A DNA stretch of 36,310 nucleotides from positions 1 to 36,310 of IMG/VR virus record IMGVR_UViG_3300042305_002206; one strand, given 5' to 3'. Both the position numbers and the translations under genes were made by a program. Source of the DNA: a virus. Numbering within the stretch: the stretch's first letter is position 1; each line of letters opens with the position of its first letter. Positions 18,193-26,957 of this stretch are shown here, piece after piece. The notes under the pieces are model-generated. The model ran no database searches, was not told the DNA's origin, and saw only the letters and a program-made list of their open reading frames with translations.

Positions 18193-20845
18193 GAGTGTCG
18201 AAGTGCACGCCGTCGAGAGTGATGCCCGACTGCGCGTCGGCAAGCACTCCACCCCCCGAGCCCGCGTAGTGCACCGAGCCATCGGTGCGGATCTCGAGGT
18301 ACGAGAGCGCGTTGGTGCCCGTGCGTACCGGGTATTGAAGGATGGCGCTCGGCCGGTAGCCAGTAGGCAGCGTGAAGATGAGCGTCGTCAGGGTCGCAGT
18401 GGTGACCTTCACCAAGCCCCTGAGCTGAACGAAGCCGCGCTGGTCACGTAGGTAGCCGGCCGTCTGCCAGGAGCCTCCGACGTTGCCCCAGTTGGTCGCG
18501 AAGGTGGGTGCGTTCCACGGCTCGATGGCCGGGACGACAGCGGGCAGTAGCTCCACGCTGGCGACGCTGAACGAGTAGGCCGAGCTCGCGGTCGACTTGT
18601 AGAGCTTCACCCGGCAGTAGTTCGCTCCAGCAGGCACGTAGACCACATCAGAGAACTCGCCCCAGGTGCTCTCGGCGGTGAAGTTGTAGAGCGCCTCGGA
18701 GATGTGACTGCCGAGGGAGGTGGTGAGCGTCTCCTCGGTGAAGAACTCGAGCTCCACCTTGAGGTTTCGCCCTGCCGTCATCGTGCCCTGCGGCCTCAGC
18801 ACGGCGACGACTTTCGCCAACGCCATGCCCCGAGGCACTGGCCAGCCTCCCGAGCGCAGCACGCCCACCACGCCTGTCTGGCGGAACTCGATGAATCGGC
18901 CGTTGCTGGTCGAGGTCCCAGAGTAGATGTCCTTCGATGCTCCCCACTCGCCAGCGGTGACCGACCAATGGTCCGGCGGCGCAGTGGTGAGTGAGTCGAA
19001 CGAGGTCTGGAACTTACCGTTCGGTGGTCCGAGGGGAACGACCAGCGCGTCGAGGTGGCCCGCCTGCGCACGCCCAGCGACGAAACTGAAGACAGCCGAG
19101 GGCTCGCCCCGCACCAGCCGGCTCGCATTGTACCCGTAGGGCACCCAGCGCCCGTAGTACGTCTTCCCAGGCACGAGGTGCGCGAGCTCGAACGACGTCG
19201 CTGCGCCGTGCGCAGCCAGCGTTGCCGAGCTCGGCGTGAAGACACTCGATTCGCTGATGTGCAGCTCGGCCGCCGGCGGGAGCGAGTCTTTAGAGGTGGT
19301 GATGGCGCGGGTGAAGCGCGTCCCACCGACGACCGTCGAGACCGTCGTCGACACGGAGAGGTCGTTCGACAGCGACAGCTGGTGCACGTCGCTCGGGTTG
19401 ACGCGCCCCTCCTTGTCGAGCCACGCAGAGAAGCGCGCCGCCGGCTTGCCGCGGAGCGTGACCGAGGTGCGCGCACCATCCTCGCCGAAGGTGTGCTTCA
19501 GGCTCTGCACCGCGAGCGTCTGGGCCGTCGTGAATCGCAGCCCGTCGGCGGGGATGAGGAGCAGGTCGCCCAGCTCGAGGTACGGGTCGATGCTGAATGA
19601 AACCGCCGCTCCGATGACCGGCAAGGCCAGGTCGGAGAGGATGGCGTTTGCTAGGCGAGTGGCCTCAGAGGCGGTGTCGATGGCGGAGGAGTCAGCCTCT
19701 GCCACCTCCATGAAGCGCCGCCCGTAGAGCGCAATGGAGGCCGCGTCGCTCACCTCGATGGCAATGCGCGTCGGTGTCCCCTGAGGCGAGCGCGAGCTCG
19801 AGTCGCCGTAGATGACTCGCACGACGTTCCGAATCGACCAGACGTCGAGACCCAGCGAGGAGCACTGAACTTCGTCATCCTCCGCGAGGGTCTTGTTGAC
19901 GACGATGGAGCTGCGGCCCGGGTCGCCCAGGCGCCACACGTAGGCCGATGAGGCGGTCGACCACTCGAAGCGGATGTACCAGCCGAGCTGGTCGGCGAGG
20001 GTCTGGATGGCCTGCAACACCGTCTGCCGCTGTTGAATGTACGGGCGCACCACCCACGACGGACTAACCGGTACGGATAGCGTGATGCTGCTGAGTCCGT
20101 TGTCGTTCAGGATGAACTGGATGAGCGTCTCGAGTGCGATGCCCGTCTCGCTCGTCGCCCCCGACTCGGTGAGCGTCACGCCCCCGCTGACGACCGTGGC
20201 CCCGCTGCCCGTAGGCCAGGTGGGCTCCGCAGCCGACTGCGGGCTCGAGGCCGCCGTGACGCGGTAGAAGCGCCCGTTGCGGTTGTCTTTCGAGGGCAGC
20301 ACGAGGTCGCCGACCGCAAGCGCGGCCATGTCGTAGGCCCAGACGAGGCACCCCTTCGTCGCATAGACGCCGGTCGCGGCACCGTAGACCCGCTCGCGCT
20401 CGATCCACTTGTCGCGCGGGAGGACCGACTTGTCGGTGCAGACCAGCTCGAGGTCGTCAGTGGGCCACTGCAGCTCGTCGATGAAGCCGTCGAAGACGGT
20501 CTCGCGCAGCCCTGCAGGCGTGGCCGTGATGTCGGGCAGCACGAGTTCGACCTCGATGACGATGCGCCAGCTGATGGCGATGAGCGCGCCGAGCGGGTTG
20601 CCGGTGATGACCAACGGGGCGAGCGAGTAGGCGCCCTGCTGCCGTCGCAGCTTCACGCGAGCAGTGCGTGGGCCATCGAGGTCCTGCGCGATTTCGACGT
20701 CGAGCGTGGGCTCGACCATCCCCATCAGGCTCGTCTCGTCGAGCACCGTGGGCGTCCCGCCCGAGTTGTAGACCGTGACGATGGCCCGTGCGCTGTGCGC
20801 TGGGTTGGACAGAACGGCGCTTGCTTGGGCGCTCTTCGTCCGCAT
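18188..20845 (-). CDS. Large tail-tip / baseplate hub protein with receptor-binding C-terminus
   Basis: 885 residues. Residues about 1-130 look like the baseplate-hub N-terminal beta fold (TARVKLRRQQGAYSL, FDGFIDELQWPTDDLELVCTDKS). The stretch around 230-500 (LIQFILNDNGLSS, VLQAIQTLADQLGWYIRFEW, LANAILSDLALPVIGAAVSF, LELGDLLLIPADG) is typical of tail-associated GpD/Tal-like hubs. Residues about 510-600 look fibronectin-like (LPPAAELHISESS..., VPGKTYYGRWVPYG). The C-terminus (YLRDQRGFVQLRGLVKV, LIFTLPTGYRPS) is the short fibre-tip module seen in receptor-binding proteins. It follows the distal tail gene by 1 base, and its stop codon lies in the repeated element. Confidence 0.8.
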   Translation of the reverse strand: MRTKSAQASAVLSNPAHSARAIVTVYNSGGTPTVLDETSLMGMVEPTLDVEIAQDLDGPRTARVKLRRQQGAYSLAPLVITGNPLGALIAISWRIVIEVELVLPDITATPAGLRETVFDGFIDELQWPTDDLELVCTDKSVLPRDKWIERERVYGAATGVYATKGCLVWAYDMAALAVGDLVLPSKDNRNGRFYRVTAASSPQSAAEPTWPTGSGATVVSGGVTLTESGATSETGIALETLIQFILNDNGLSSITLSVPVSPSWVVRPYIQQRQTVLQAIQTLADQLGWYIRFEWSTASSAYVWRLGDPGRSSIVVNKTLAEDDEVQCSSLGLDVWSIRNVVRVIYGDSSSRSPQGTPTRIAIEVSDAASIALYGRRFMEVAEADSSAIDTASEATRLANAILSDLALPVIGAAVSFSIDPYLELGDLLLIPADGLRFTTAQTLAVQSLKHTFGEDGARTSVTLRGKPAARFSAWLDKEGRVNPSDVHQLSLSNDLSVSTTVSTVVGGTRFTRAITTSKDSLPPAAELHISESSVFTPSSATLAAHGAATSFELAHLVPGKTYYGRWVPYGYNASRLVRGEPSAVFSFVAGRAQAGHLDALVVPLGPPNGKFQTSFDSLTTAPPDHWSVTAGEWGASKDIYSGTSTSNGRFIEFRQTGVVGVLRSGGWPVPRGMALAKVVAVLRPQGTMTAGRNLKVELEFFTEETLTTSLGSHISEALYNFTAESTWGEFSDVVYVPAGANYCRVKLYKSTASSAYSFSVASVELLPAVVPAIEPWNAPTFATNWGNVGGSWQTAGYLRDQRGFVQLRGLVKVTTATLTTLIFTLPTGYRPSAILQYPVRTGTNALSYLEIRTDGSVHYAGSGGGVLADAQSGITLDGVHFDTR

Positions 20846-20846
20846 G

Positions 20847-21767
20847 TCAGACCTCGGTGAGCTTGCCGCTCAAAGTGCAGTCGGTCGTCTGCCAGGCGCC
20901 CGCTCGAGCAAGCGGCGTCACCTGCATCTCAGAAACCTCGCCCGTGCAGACCAGCGCCGACTGAGTCGAGCCGAAGGGGGTGGCCTTGAGCTGGTCTGAT
21001 GAGAGCAGGTCCGACGTGACGTAGACGCGGGGGAGCAGTGGCATCGGGTTGCGCACCAGCGCGAGGCCCTCGAGCAGCTGGTCGAGCTGCGCCACTGGCA
21101 GGAACCAGGGGATGAGCAGCAGGTTGCTCCAGCGCCATCCACCGCCCGAGCCTGGCGACGTGACGGTGAGCGTCCCCGAGCTCACGGCCAGCGTCTCCGT
21201 GCCAGTGTACGCCTGTGCGGCACCGCTCGACCCGATGGCGCCCACCTTCTCTCGCTTGTTCGGGACCGTCGTCTCACCGCCGCGCCAGCTCCAGGCGAAC
21301 AGCCGCCAGCTCGCAGCCCCCTCGTCGTAGCGCCACCCCGCGAGAGACGCCCCTCGGACGCCCGAGGACTGCCCGCCCACGGCGCTCTGGTCCGACAGCT
21401 TCCCGGGCACCACGAGGGTCTGCCCGATAGTGGTACGCCACACGCCGTTGCCGCTGCCCGCGACGGGGTTTCCGCCGCCGGCGCCCGTCCATGCTCCCGT
21501 GCCGGTGAGCGCGAGACCCTTGGCGCCGTAGGCCGAGCTCGCCGTCGACCAGAACTCGCCGTCGCCGAGGATGAGCGAGCGGTAGAGCATGGCCTCGTCG
21601 AGGGGGCACGGGCTCAAGGAGAAGTTGAACCCCCACTTCGAGGCGCGGCGCTCGAGCAGCCCGTGACCGCGCGTGTTCCTGGCGGCGGTGCCGATGGTCT
21701 CGAGGCTGAGGGAGAGGCTGTCGACCGTGACCGGCAGCTCGACGCCGGCGATGCTGAGCAGTGGCAT
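20847..21767 (-). CDS. Distal tail (Dit-like) protein
   Basis: 306 residues between tape measure and tail-tip hub, the canonical position of the distal tail protein. The sequence is beta-rich with no membrane segment: MPLLSIAGVELPVTVDSLSLSLETIG, then WGFNFSLSPCPLDEAMLYRSLILGDGEFW, then a long Gly/Ser-rich central loop and WSNLLLIPWFLPVAQLDQLLEGL. Primary sequence does not give a named family, so the role is mainly from order and length. It overlaps the tape-measure stop by one base (TAATG). Confidence 0.65.
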   Translation of the reverse strand: MPLLSIAGVELPVTVDSLSLSLETIGTAARNTRGHGLLERRASKWGFNFSLSPCPLDEAMLYRSLILGDGEFWSTASSAYGAKGLALTGTGAWTGAGGGNPVAGSGNGVWRTTIGQTLVVPGKLSDQSAVGGQSSGVRGASLAGWRYDEGAASWRLFAWSWRGGETTVPNKREKVGAIGSSGAAQAYTGTETLAVSSGTLTVTSPGSGGGWRWSNLLLIPWFLPVAQLDQLLEGLALVRNPMPLLPRVYVTSDLLSSDQLKATPFGSTQSALVCTGEVSEMQVTPLARAGAWQTTDCTLSGKLTEV

Positions 21768-24106
21768 TACCAGTCCCCTCTGTCGCGACGGGGGCGAGGG
21801 CTGCCGGTGCGTTGGCCGCGGTCTCGGTTGGCCTCTCGCTCGGCATCCGCGGCGAGTTCCTCCGCCGTCTTCGGGTCGCTCGTCACGTGGACACCGCCGT
21901 TGATGATGACGGTGCTCCCGCCACCTGCAGCTGCGGCAGCCATTGGCGACGCACCGATGCCGAGGTCAGCGTTGAATCGGCTGAGCGCGAGCTTGTAGCC
22001 CGAGGGGACGTTGCTCAGGCTCTCGGCGACCGCGCTGGCAGCCTCGGCAGCGGTATTCTGTGCGGCCGCGTTGCGCAACGCCGCGCCTGCGGCCTCGCCT
22101 TGGGCGATGGCGTTGTCTCCAGTGCGGGCCCACATCTTGTCCACGATGCCCTTGAGACGCGCTGACTCGGCCTTCGCCTTCTCGTCGCCGAACACACCCG
22201 CGAGCTCGTTGAGGCCGATGATGATGCCGAGGATGACAGTGGCGATGACCTTCAGCAGCCCGGCGACCAGGTCGAGGATGGGCTTGAGCGCGTCCATCAC
22301 CACGCCGAGCACGTTGCCGATGACCTCGAGGATGGGCGCGATGGCGAGCAGGATGTCGCCGATCGCATAGAGGATGGGCGAGAGGTACTTCACCAGCTTG
22401 GCGATCGCTTCAAAGAGTGGCTTCAGCGCCGCGAACACAGGCGCGATGATCTGCACGACGATGCCCAGCACGTCCGTGAGCGCATCGAAGATGGGCTTCA
22501 CCAGCGGCTCCACCATCTCGGCGAGCTGCTTGACGAACTCCATCGCGACGTCCAAGAACTTCAACGCGCTCTCGGTCTTCTTCGCGATCTCCATGAAGGC
22601 GGCGATGATTGCCCCCCAAACACCGCCCTGCTGAGCCCCCTCGACGATGGAGCCCACCAGGTCACCCACCGCCCCGAGGAGCTGCTTGCCGGCACTCGCT
22701 ACGAGCGGACCCATGCGCGAGCCCCATGCAGCCAGCTCCTCACCAAACGTCGCCGCGCGCCCGAGGCCTTCCTTCAGGGCAGTCAGCGCTCCGTCCCAGG
22801 AGGCGGCTCCGACTGCATCTGCCATGGCCTTCGCGCGCTTGTTGCCATCGGTCGACGCCGACATCCCCCCGCCAAACCGACGCGATGTAATCTTCGCATC
22901 GCTCAGGCTCACGCTCGCCAGGCCACCGCGCATCGTGGTCGTCGGCTCTTGGGCGATGCTCTTGAGCCAGGCTCGGATCTCCTGACCGATCTGAACATCC
23001 GCCATGCGCTTCTTGAAGGCATCGGCCTCGGCGGCCACTTCCTGCAGGTGATAGGCAGCGGCTTGCGCAGCCAGGCGCATCGACTCGTCCGCCATGAACT
23101 CATGGCCGCTTGGGTCCCGGGCCACGCTCTTGGCCGTACTACGACCTAGCCCGATGGTCTTGCCTCCTCCTCCGAACATCTTGTCCAGGCCGAGCTTCGC
23201 CATGAGCTCGGCCTTGATGACGGAGAGTTCCTCGACGAGCCCCTCGGCCATCTGCTGTCCGACGGTCTTCCCGAACTTGAAGGCGTCGCTGAAGAAGCTG
23301 CCGCTCTTCAGGTCCTTCCACAGCCCGGCGAAGCCCTCGCGCAGCCCCGCGGTGTCGACGACCTTCTTTCCGGTGAGTGCCTGCACCGCGTCGATGGCCC
23401 CGAGGATGGCTTCGACGAACCGCTCGGCACCGTTGATGATGAAGCTCCAGACCTTCCCCATGAAGTCGCCAAACTGGCTGAAGGCATCGCGCAGCCAGTT
23501 CACCACCTCCTGTGTCGCCTCCTGAATGCCGCCCCAGTTCTTGCGCCAGGCGCGGTGCAGCAGGACGACGACGGCGATGACCGCAGCCACGGCCAGAGCA
23601 ATCTCGAGGAGCGGTGCAAGCCCTACCGAGGCGAGCATCGAGAACGCGCTCTTCAGTACCCCAAACGCCGAGCTCGCCAGTCCCGAAAGCATCGAGAACG
23701 CCTTGGCCGCAAAGGCGACCTGCACAGCCATGACGGCGAACGTGCTGATCTGCCTCTTGAGCTCCGGATCGAGCGACGCGACTACGGTCGCTGCCTCCTT
23801 GAAGAGGGACGTCAGCTCATGCACCGCCGGCAAGAGCATGTCGGCGACCTGCACCGCGAGCAGCTTGGCGCTGTTCTCCAAGCCCGTCATGGCGGACTTG
23901 GTTGGCCCGTCGACGGTGCTCGCTAGCTTGAGCGCGCCGATGCCGATGGCTGACAGAGCGCCGGCGAACTGAGCGACGTCGGCTGAGACCTTCTTCGCCT
24001 CCCTGCTGAAGCGCTCGAGGGCGCCCATCGCGCCCGACATGCCCTTCGAGAATGCTGACGTGCGCGCGGTGAGCGACACGTAAAGCGAGCCCAACTTCAG
24101 CGCCAT
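21767..24106 (-). CDS. Tail tape measure protein
   Basis: 779 residues. The N-terminus MALKLGSLYVSLTARTSAFSKGM and the long helical, Ala/Lys-rich body are typical. Hydrophobic segments lie at about 165-185 (LLEIALAVAAVIAVVVLLHRAW) and in a long stretch at about 540-640 (ISPILYAIGDILLAIAPILEVI-like, VAGLLKVIATVILGIIIGL). These may insert into the host membrane during DNA entry. At about 1.5 angstrom per residue the length predicts a siphovirus tail of about 115 nm. It starts one base after the stop of the frameshifted chaperone, the classical order. Confidence 0.92.
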   Translation of the reverse strand: MALKLGSLYVSLTARTSAFSKGMSGAMGALERFSREAKKVSADVAQFAGALSAIGIGALKLASTVDGPTKSAMTGLENSAKLLAVQVADMLLPAVHELTSLFKEAATVVASLDPELKRQISTFAVMAVQVAFAAKAFSMLSGLASSAFGVLKSAFSMLASVGLAPLLEIALAVAAVIAVVVLLHRAWRKNWGGIQEATQEVVNWLRDAFSQFGDFMGKVWSFIINGAERFVEAILGAIDAVQALTGKKVVDTAGLREGFAGLWKDLKSGSFFSDAFKFGKTVGQQMAEGLVEELSVIKAELMAKLGLDKMFGGGGKTIGLGRSTAKSVARDPSGHEFMADESMRLAAQAAAYHLQEVAAEADAFKKRMADVQIGQEIRAWLKSIAQEPTTTMRGGLASVSLSDAKITSRRFGGGMSASTDGNKRAKAMADAVGAASWDGALTALKEGLGRAATFGEELAAWGSRMGPLVASAGKQLLGAVGDLVGSIVEGAQQGGVWGAIIAAFMEIAKKTESALKFLDVAMEFVKQLAEMVEPLVKPIFDALTDVLGIVVQIIAPVFAALKPLFEAIAKLVKYLSPILYAIGDILLAIAPILEVIGNVLGVVMDALKPILDLVAGLLKVIATVILGIIIGLNELAGVFGDEKAKAESARLKGIVDKMWARTGDNAIAQGEAAGAALRNAAAQNTAAEAASAVAESLSNVPSGYKLALSRFNADLGIGASPMAAAAAGGGSTVIINGGVHVTSDPKTAEELAADAEREANRDRGQRTGSPRPRRDRGDW

Positions 24107-24107
24107 G

Positions 24108-24847
24108 TCAGTGCCCCTTTCTCGAGCGCGGCTGCTTGCTCTTCGCCTCTCGCTGCGCCTTCTCGATGGACTTGCGCTCGGCCTCGGCCTTCAGCTTCCA
24201 GTAGGCCCGCCACTCGAGCAGCTCGAGCAGCGGGAGTTCCTCCTCAAGCTCGTAGACGGGACGACCGACGGCCTCAGCGCACTGAAAGAGCGAGAGCCGC
24301 AGGCCGTCCTGACTCAGTTTTTTTCGACCTCCTCCTCCTTGGCCGCGTTCATCAGGGGGTAGGCCACCTCGAAGATGTCGTCGACGAAGCCGCCGGCGAG
24401 CTGCGCGGCGAGCGCCGGCTTGTCCGCGTCGGTGAAGACCTTGATGTTCGTCCCTGGCTCATAGGTGAGCGCGACCACCGTCTCGACCTGGAGCGCAGCC
24501 ATGTCGATGGCCGCGCCCTCGCCGGTGACTCCGGCGGCGCGGAAGATGGCCGCGCGCTGCTTGAGCCCTGGCTCACGGACCTCGACGCAGGCCGCCGAGC
24601 CGTCATCCTTGAGGGCAGGCGGATGGCGGTAGCGCTTCACCTCGCGCATCATGGGAGCGCCCTGCTCATCGAAGAGCGGCTGCCGCTGCTCGTCGAGCAT
24701 CGGCTCGGACTTGGGCTTCCCCTCTTCGTCGACCTCGACCTCGAGCACACGGGGACGAGAGGCGTCGCGGATGGGGACGAGCTTCTTCCGCATCTGGCGC
24801 GGGGGCGCGCCGAGGGTGAGACGGCGCAGCAGTTCACGGTCGGACAT
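24108..24847 (-). CDS. Frameshifted tail assembly chaperone fusion (gpGT-like)
   Basis: Product of a programmed -1 shift at A AAA AAC (24323-24317). The 177 residues of the upstream chaperone are joined to 69 further residues encoded 24317-24111 (stop 24110-24108), giving 246 residues. The extension begins LSQDGLRLSLFQCAEAVGRP and continues with a charged helix (LLEWRAYWKLKAEAERKSIEKAQREA) and a Lys/Arg tail. It has no start codon of its own. As with lambda G/GT, the fusion should bind the tape measure and tail-tube proteins during assembly. The heptamer, frames and lengths were read directly from the sequence. Confidence 0.85.
24314..24847 (-). CDS. Tail assembly chaperone (gpG-like, unshifted product)
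   Basis: 177 residues, 0-frame product ending EEVEKN just after the slippery heptamer. Visible parts are MSDRELLRRLTLGAPPRQM, an acidic linker with duplicated-looking EPMLDEQRQPLFDEQGAPMM, and a helical domain (KQRAAIFRAAGVTGEGAAIDMAALQVETVVAL, FTDADKPALAAQLAGGFVDDIFEVAYPLMN) typical of siphovirus chaperones. It is expected in excess over the fusion. Its ATG overlaps the tail-tube stop (TGATG). Confidence 0.88.
   Translation of the reverse strand: MSDRELLRRLTLGAPPRQMRKKLVPIRDASRPRVLEVEVDEEGKPKSEPMLDEQRQPLFDEQGAPMMREVKRYRHPPALKDDGSAACVEVREPGLKQRAAIFRAAGVTGEGAAIDMAALQVETVVALTYEPGTNIKVFTDADKPALAAQLAGGFVDDIFEVAYPLMNAAKEEEVEKN
24317..24323 (-). promoter_or_regulatory. Programmed -1 ribosomal frameshift site A AAA AAC
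   Basis: The minus strand reads GAA AAA AAC TGA in the chaperone frame, so A-AAA-AAC is in the correct register and the 0-frame stop follows at once. After slipping back one base, reading continues CTG AGT CAG into a 69-codon frame that ends one base before the tape measure. This is the strongest class of bacterial slippery sequence. Confidence 0.9.
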
Positions 24848-25524
24848 CAGGCCTCCCAGGCGTATCCGGCGAGGCCGCTCGCGCGACCCGCGCCGGTGAA
24901 GTTAACGGTGCTGTTGATGAGGTCGGCTACGGCCCCGCCGCCCTCTGCGCTCTCGAGCAGCACCCAGGCGCGGAAGCGCTTTCCGCCTACGGCTACCTCG
25001 ATGAGCAGCGGGGTGCCGGTGTCGAGCAGAGTCTGCAGCACGAGGGCGCCGGCGCCGGGGTCGTGGTCGTACGAGAGCAGCTCGTTCAGCGTGAGCGAGC
25101 CCGAGACGTCACGGAGACCCAGCTTTTTCGATCGGACTCCCGTGCTGTTGTTGATGGTCGTGTCGTCGAGTACCTCGCGCGCCGCGGTGTAAGACCAGTC
25201 GGTGATTCCGACCAAGTCGATCACCGGGAGGTAGCTCCCGCTCACGCGCACGAGGGCATTCGCGCCCTGGTCCGCGGTGAATGTGATGATGCCGAAGAGG
25301 TAGTCCACCCTGTAGGTAGACGCGGCAGCCACGACGTATCCGCCGGCCCCAGGTCCGTCGGCGTCGACTTCGACGACGACGGGCACCGCAGGGTCGAGCA
25401 GCCGGCGCGCGTCGGTGGTGAGCTGGTAGACCGTGTTCGCCGTGAGCCTGGTCGTCGGCTCGGAGGTGAAGGCGGTCGACGTGCCCGGACCGCGGATGAC
25501 GCTGGTGTGGTTGGCGGTCGACAT
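24847..25524 (-). CDS. Tail tube protein, larger paralog
   Basis: 225 residues. After an N-terminal extra domain (about 1-100: TANTVYQLTTDARRLLDPAVPVVVEVDADG, YRVDYLFGIITFTADQG) comes a domain that aligns with the neighbouring 135-residue protein: AAREVLDDTTINNSTG, KKLGLRDVSGSLTL, ESAEGGGAVADLINSTVNFTG. The two genes are adjacent duplicates. The product is likely a tail-tube subunit or a tube-associated protein; the extra domain may be surface-exposed. It stops at the chaperone ATG. Confidence 0.75.
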   Translation of the reverse strand: MSTANHTSVIRGPGTSTAFTSEPTTRLTANTVYQLTTDARRLLDPAVPVVVEVDADGPGAGGYVVAAASTYRVDYLFGIITFTADQGANALVRVSGSYLPVIDLVGITDWSYTAAREVLDDTTINNSTGVRSKKLGLRDVSGSLTLNELLSYDHDPGAGALVLQTLLDTGTPLLIEVAVGGKRFRAWVLLESAEGGGAVADLINSTVNFTGAGRASGLAGYAWEA

Positions 25525-25533
25525 GCCAGCGCC

Positions 25534-25941
25534 TTACGGCCGCGAGATGGCGGCGCCGTTCTGGGTGATGTTGAACGTCGTGCTCACCAGGTCGCCCACG
25601 GCCCCGCCCACTTCGATGCTCTCGACGAGCACGGGATACGTGACGCCGTTGGTCCCATCGGGCAGGTCCGTCACGTAGACGGTCGTGCCGTTGATGTGAG
25701 CGTTCCGCAGGATGGTCTGGATGCTGTCGGTCGGCTCCCAGTCGCCGCTGATGGACCCGGAGCCGTCGCGGAGGCCGACCGTCTTGGTGCGCGTGTCGCC
25801 GTCCTTGAAGTCGGTGGTGTCCAGGACATCGCGGCTGTTGCTGAAGCTGAAGTCTTTGGCGCCGTCGAGCTCGTCGCCAGCGACGGGCGCGGCGCTGGTC
25901 GACTTCACGTAGAGCTTCCTGAGGTGTGCGGCGGTCGACAT
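25534..25941 (-). CDS. Major tail tube protein
   Basis: 135 residues from the ATG at 25941, with a perfect GAGGAGG Shine-Dalgarno 6 bases upstream, the strongest in the window, as expected for a high-copy structural protein. Features of siphovirus tube subunits: MSTAAHLRKLYVKSTSAAPV, SNSRDVLDTTDFKDGDTRTK, VGLRDGSGSISGDWEPTD, NGTTVYVTDL, VGDLVSTTFNITQNG. It shares its domain with the following gene. The 26-bp repeated element lies 42 bp upstream of its start. Confidence 0.85.
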   Translation of the reverse strand: MSTAAHLRKLYVKSTSAAPVAGDELDGAKDFSFSNSRDVLDTTDFKDGDTRTKTVGLRDGSGSISGDWEPTDSIQTILRNAHINGTTVYVTDLPDGTNGVTYPVLVESIEVGGAVGDLVSTTFNITQNGAAISRP

Positions 25942-25982
25942 GGTGTCCTCCTCGAGAGAGGACGCCAGCGTGCCCGCGCGCA

Positions 25983-26008
25983 CTCACACGATGCGAGCGG
26001 CCGTCAGC
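25983..26008 (-). promoter_or_regulatory. Repeated 26-bp stop-codon element, copy B (ahead of tail tube)
   Basis: On the minus strand: GCTGACGGC, CGCTC, GC, ATCGTGTG, AG. The TGA in its first block is the stop of the tail-terminator fusion gene. It lies in the 62-bp gap before the tail-tube gene; the rest of that gap (25942-25982) carries only the tube gene's Shine-Dalgarno. Confidence 0.75.
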
Positions 26009-26954
26009 CCAGCGAGGAGCGGTAGGCGCACTCGAGGTTGATGACCCACAGCCCGTGCTGCTTCCCGTCGTCGCCGAGGTAAACCGGCGCAGAGTCGCGC
26101 GCATCCCAGCTCACGTACCCGACTGGGACCTGCTGGTGGAGCCAGGCGTAGATGGCGCCGGCGATGGCCGCCCCCTCGGTGTCGTCCCCCGCGGGCCCGC
26201 GCACCATCACCTGCACCGTCGGGGTGAAGAGCGCGGTGCGGTGCCCGCCGATGTAGGCCGAGGGCGACGGGCCGCCGGTGCCCAGGACGAAGACGCCCGG
26301 CGCTGGCGTGCGGTCAATGGCCCGCATCTGCCCGATGAAGAGGTTCGTGCCCTCGGTCATCGTGAGCGAGCTCGCCGCCTTGCCGTTGAGGAAGGCCGCG
26401 ACGTCGGCCGCGGCGTCCTTCAGCGGGCCGGGCGATGGGGCAATCCACGGCTGGGACTCGACGCTGCCGGTGAGATACTCCGGGAAGGCTCCCGCTGGGG
26501 AGTCGAGCCTGAATGCGACGTCGACCTTGAGGTCTGCCGTCGATGGCACGACGGCGAATAGGTAGCTCGTGCCCCCGATGGCCAGCACCGAGGGCGGTGT
26601 CCGGGCGACGCCGGAGAAGTCGCGCCAGATGCCGACGGACGGGTTTGCTCCCACCCAGAGATCCCCCGCGACGTTCTCGAGGTGCCACGCGAGGAAAGGG
26701 TTGTTGGGCGTGTGGATGGCACCCGCGTAGCGCCGCGGCACCGAGCCGACACCGCAGTCGATGAGGAAGGCGACGCGCGTCGACTCGTCAGAGTCGGACG
26801 GGGTGAAGCCGTACTGCCCGCCGCCGAGCTCGGTGATGGCGGGAGGCGTGGGCGAGCCGCCTGTCGTCGTTCGGTACTGGACGAACGACGGCGTCGCGCC
26901 GGTGAGGGGCGCGCCGTTGACGTCCTGCAGACCGAACGAGATGCGGTCGGCCAT
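26004..26954 (-). CDS. Tail terminator fused to N-terminal beta domains
   Basis: 316 residues. The C-terminal about 140 residues (AADVAAFLNGKAASSLTMTEGTNLFIGQMRAIDRTPAPGVFVLGTGGPSPS as separate motifs, then FTPTVQVMVRGPAGDDTEGAAIAGAIYAWLHQQ, and APVYLGDDGKQHGLWVINLECAY) match the phage tail-terminator/minor capsid family. The first about 170 residues hold two similar beta units (DESTRVAFLIDCGVGSVPRRYAGAIHT and DLKVDVAFRLDSPAGAFPEYLTGSV), probably Ig-like decorations. This fusion is unusual. Its stop codon is inside the repeated element. Confidence 0.75.
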   Translation of the reverse strand: MADRISFGLQDVNGAPLTGATPSFVQYRTTTGGSPTPPAITELGGGQYGFTPSDSDESTRVAFLIDCGVGSVPRRYAGAIHTPNNPFLAWHLENVAGDLWVGANPSVGIWRDFSGVARTPPSVLAIGGTSYLFAVVPSTADLKVDVAFRLDSPAGAFPEYLTGSVESQPWIAPSPGPLKDAAADVAAFLNGKAASSLTMTEGTNLFIGQMRAIDRTPAPGVFVLGTGGPSPSAYIGGHRTALFTPTVQVMVRGPAGDDTEGAAIAGAIYAWLHQQVPVGYVSWDARDSAPVYLGDDGKQHGLWVINLECAYRSSLG

Positions 26955-26957
26955 GGC

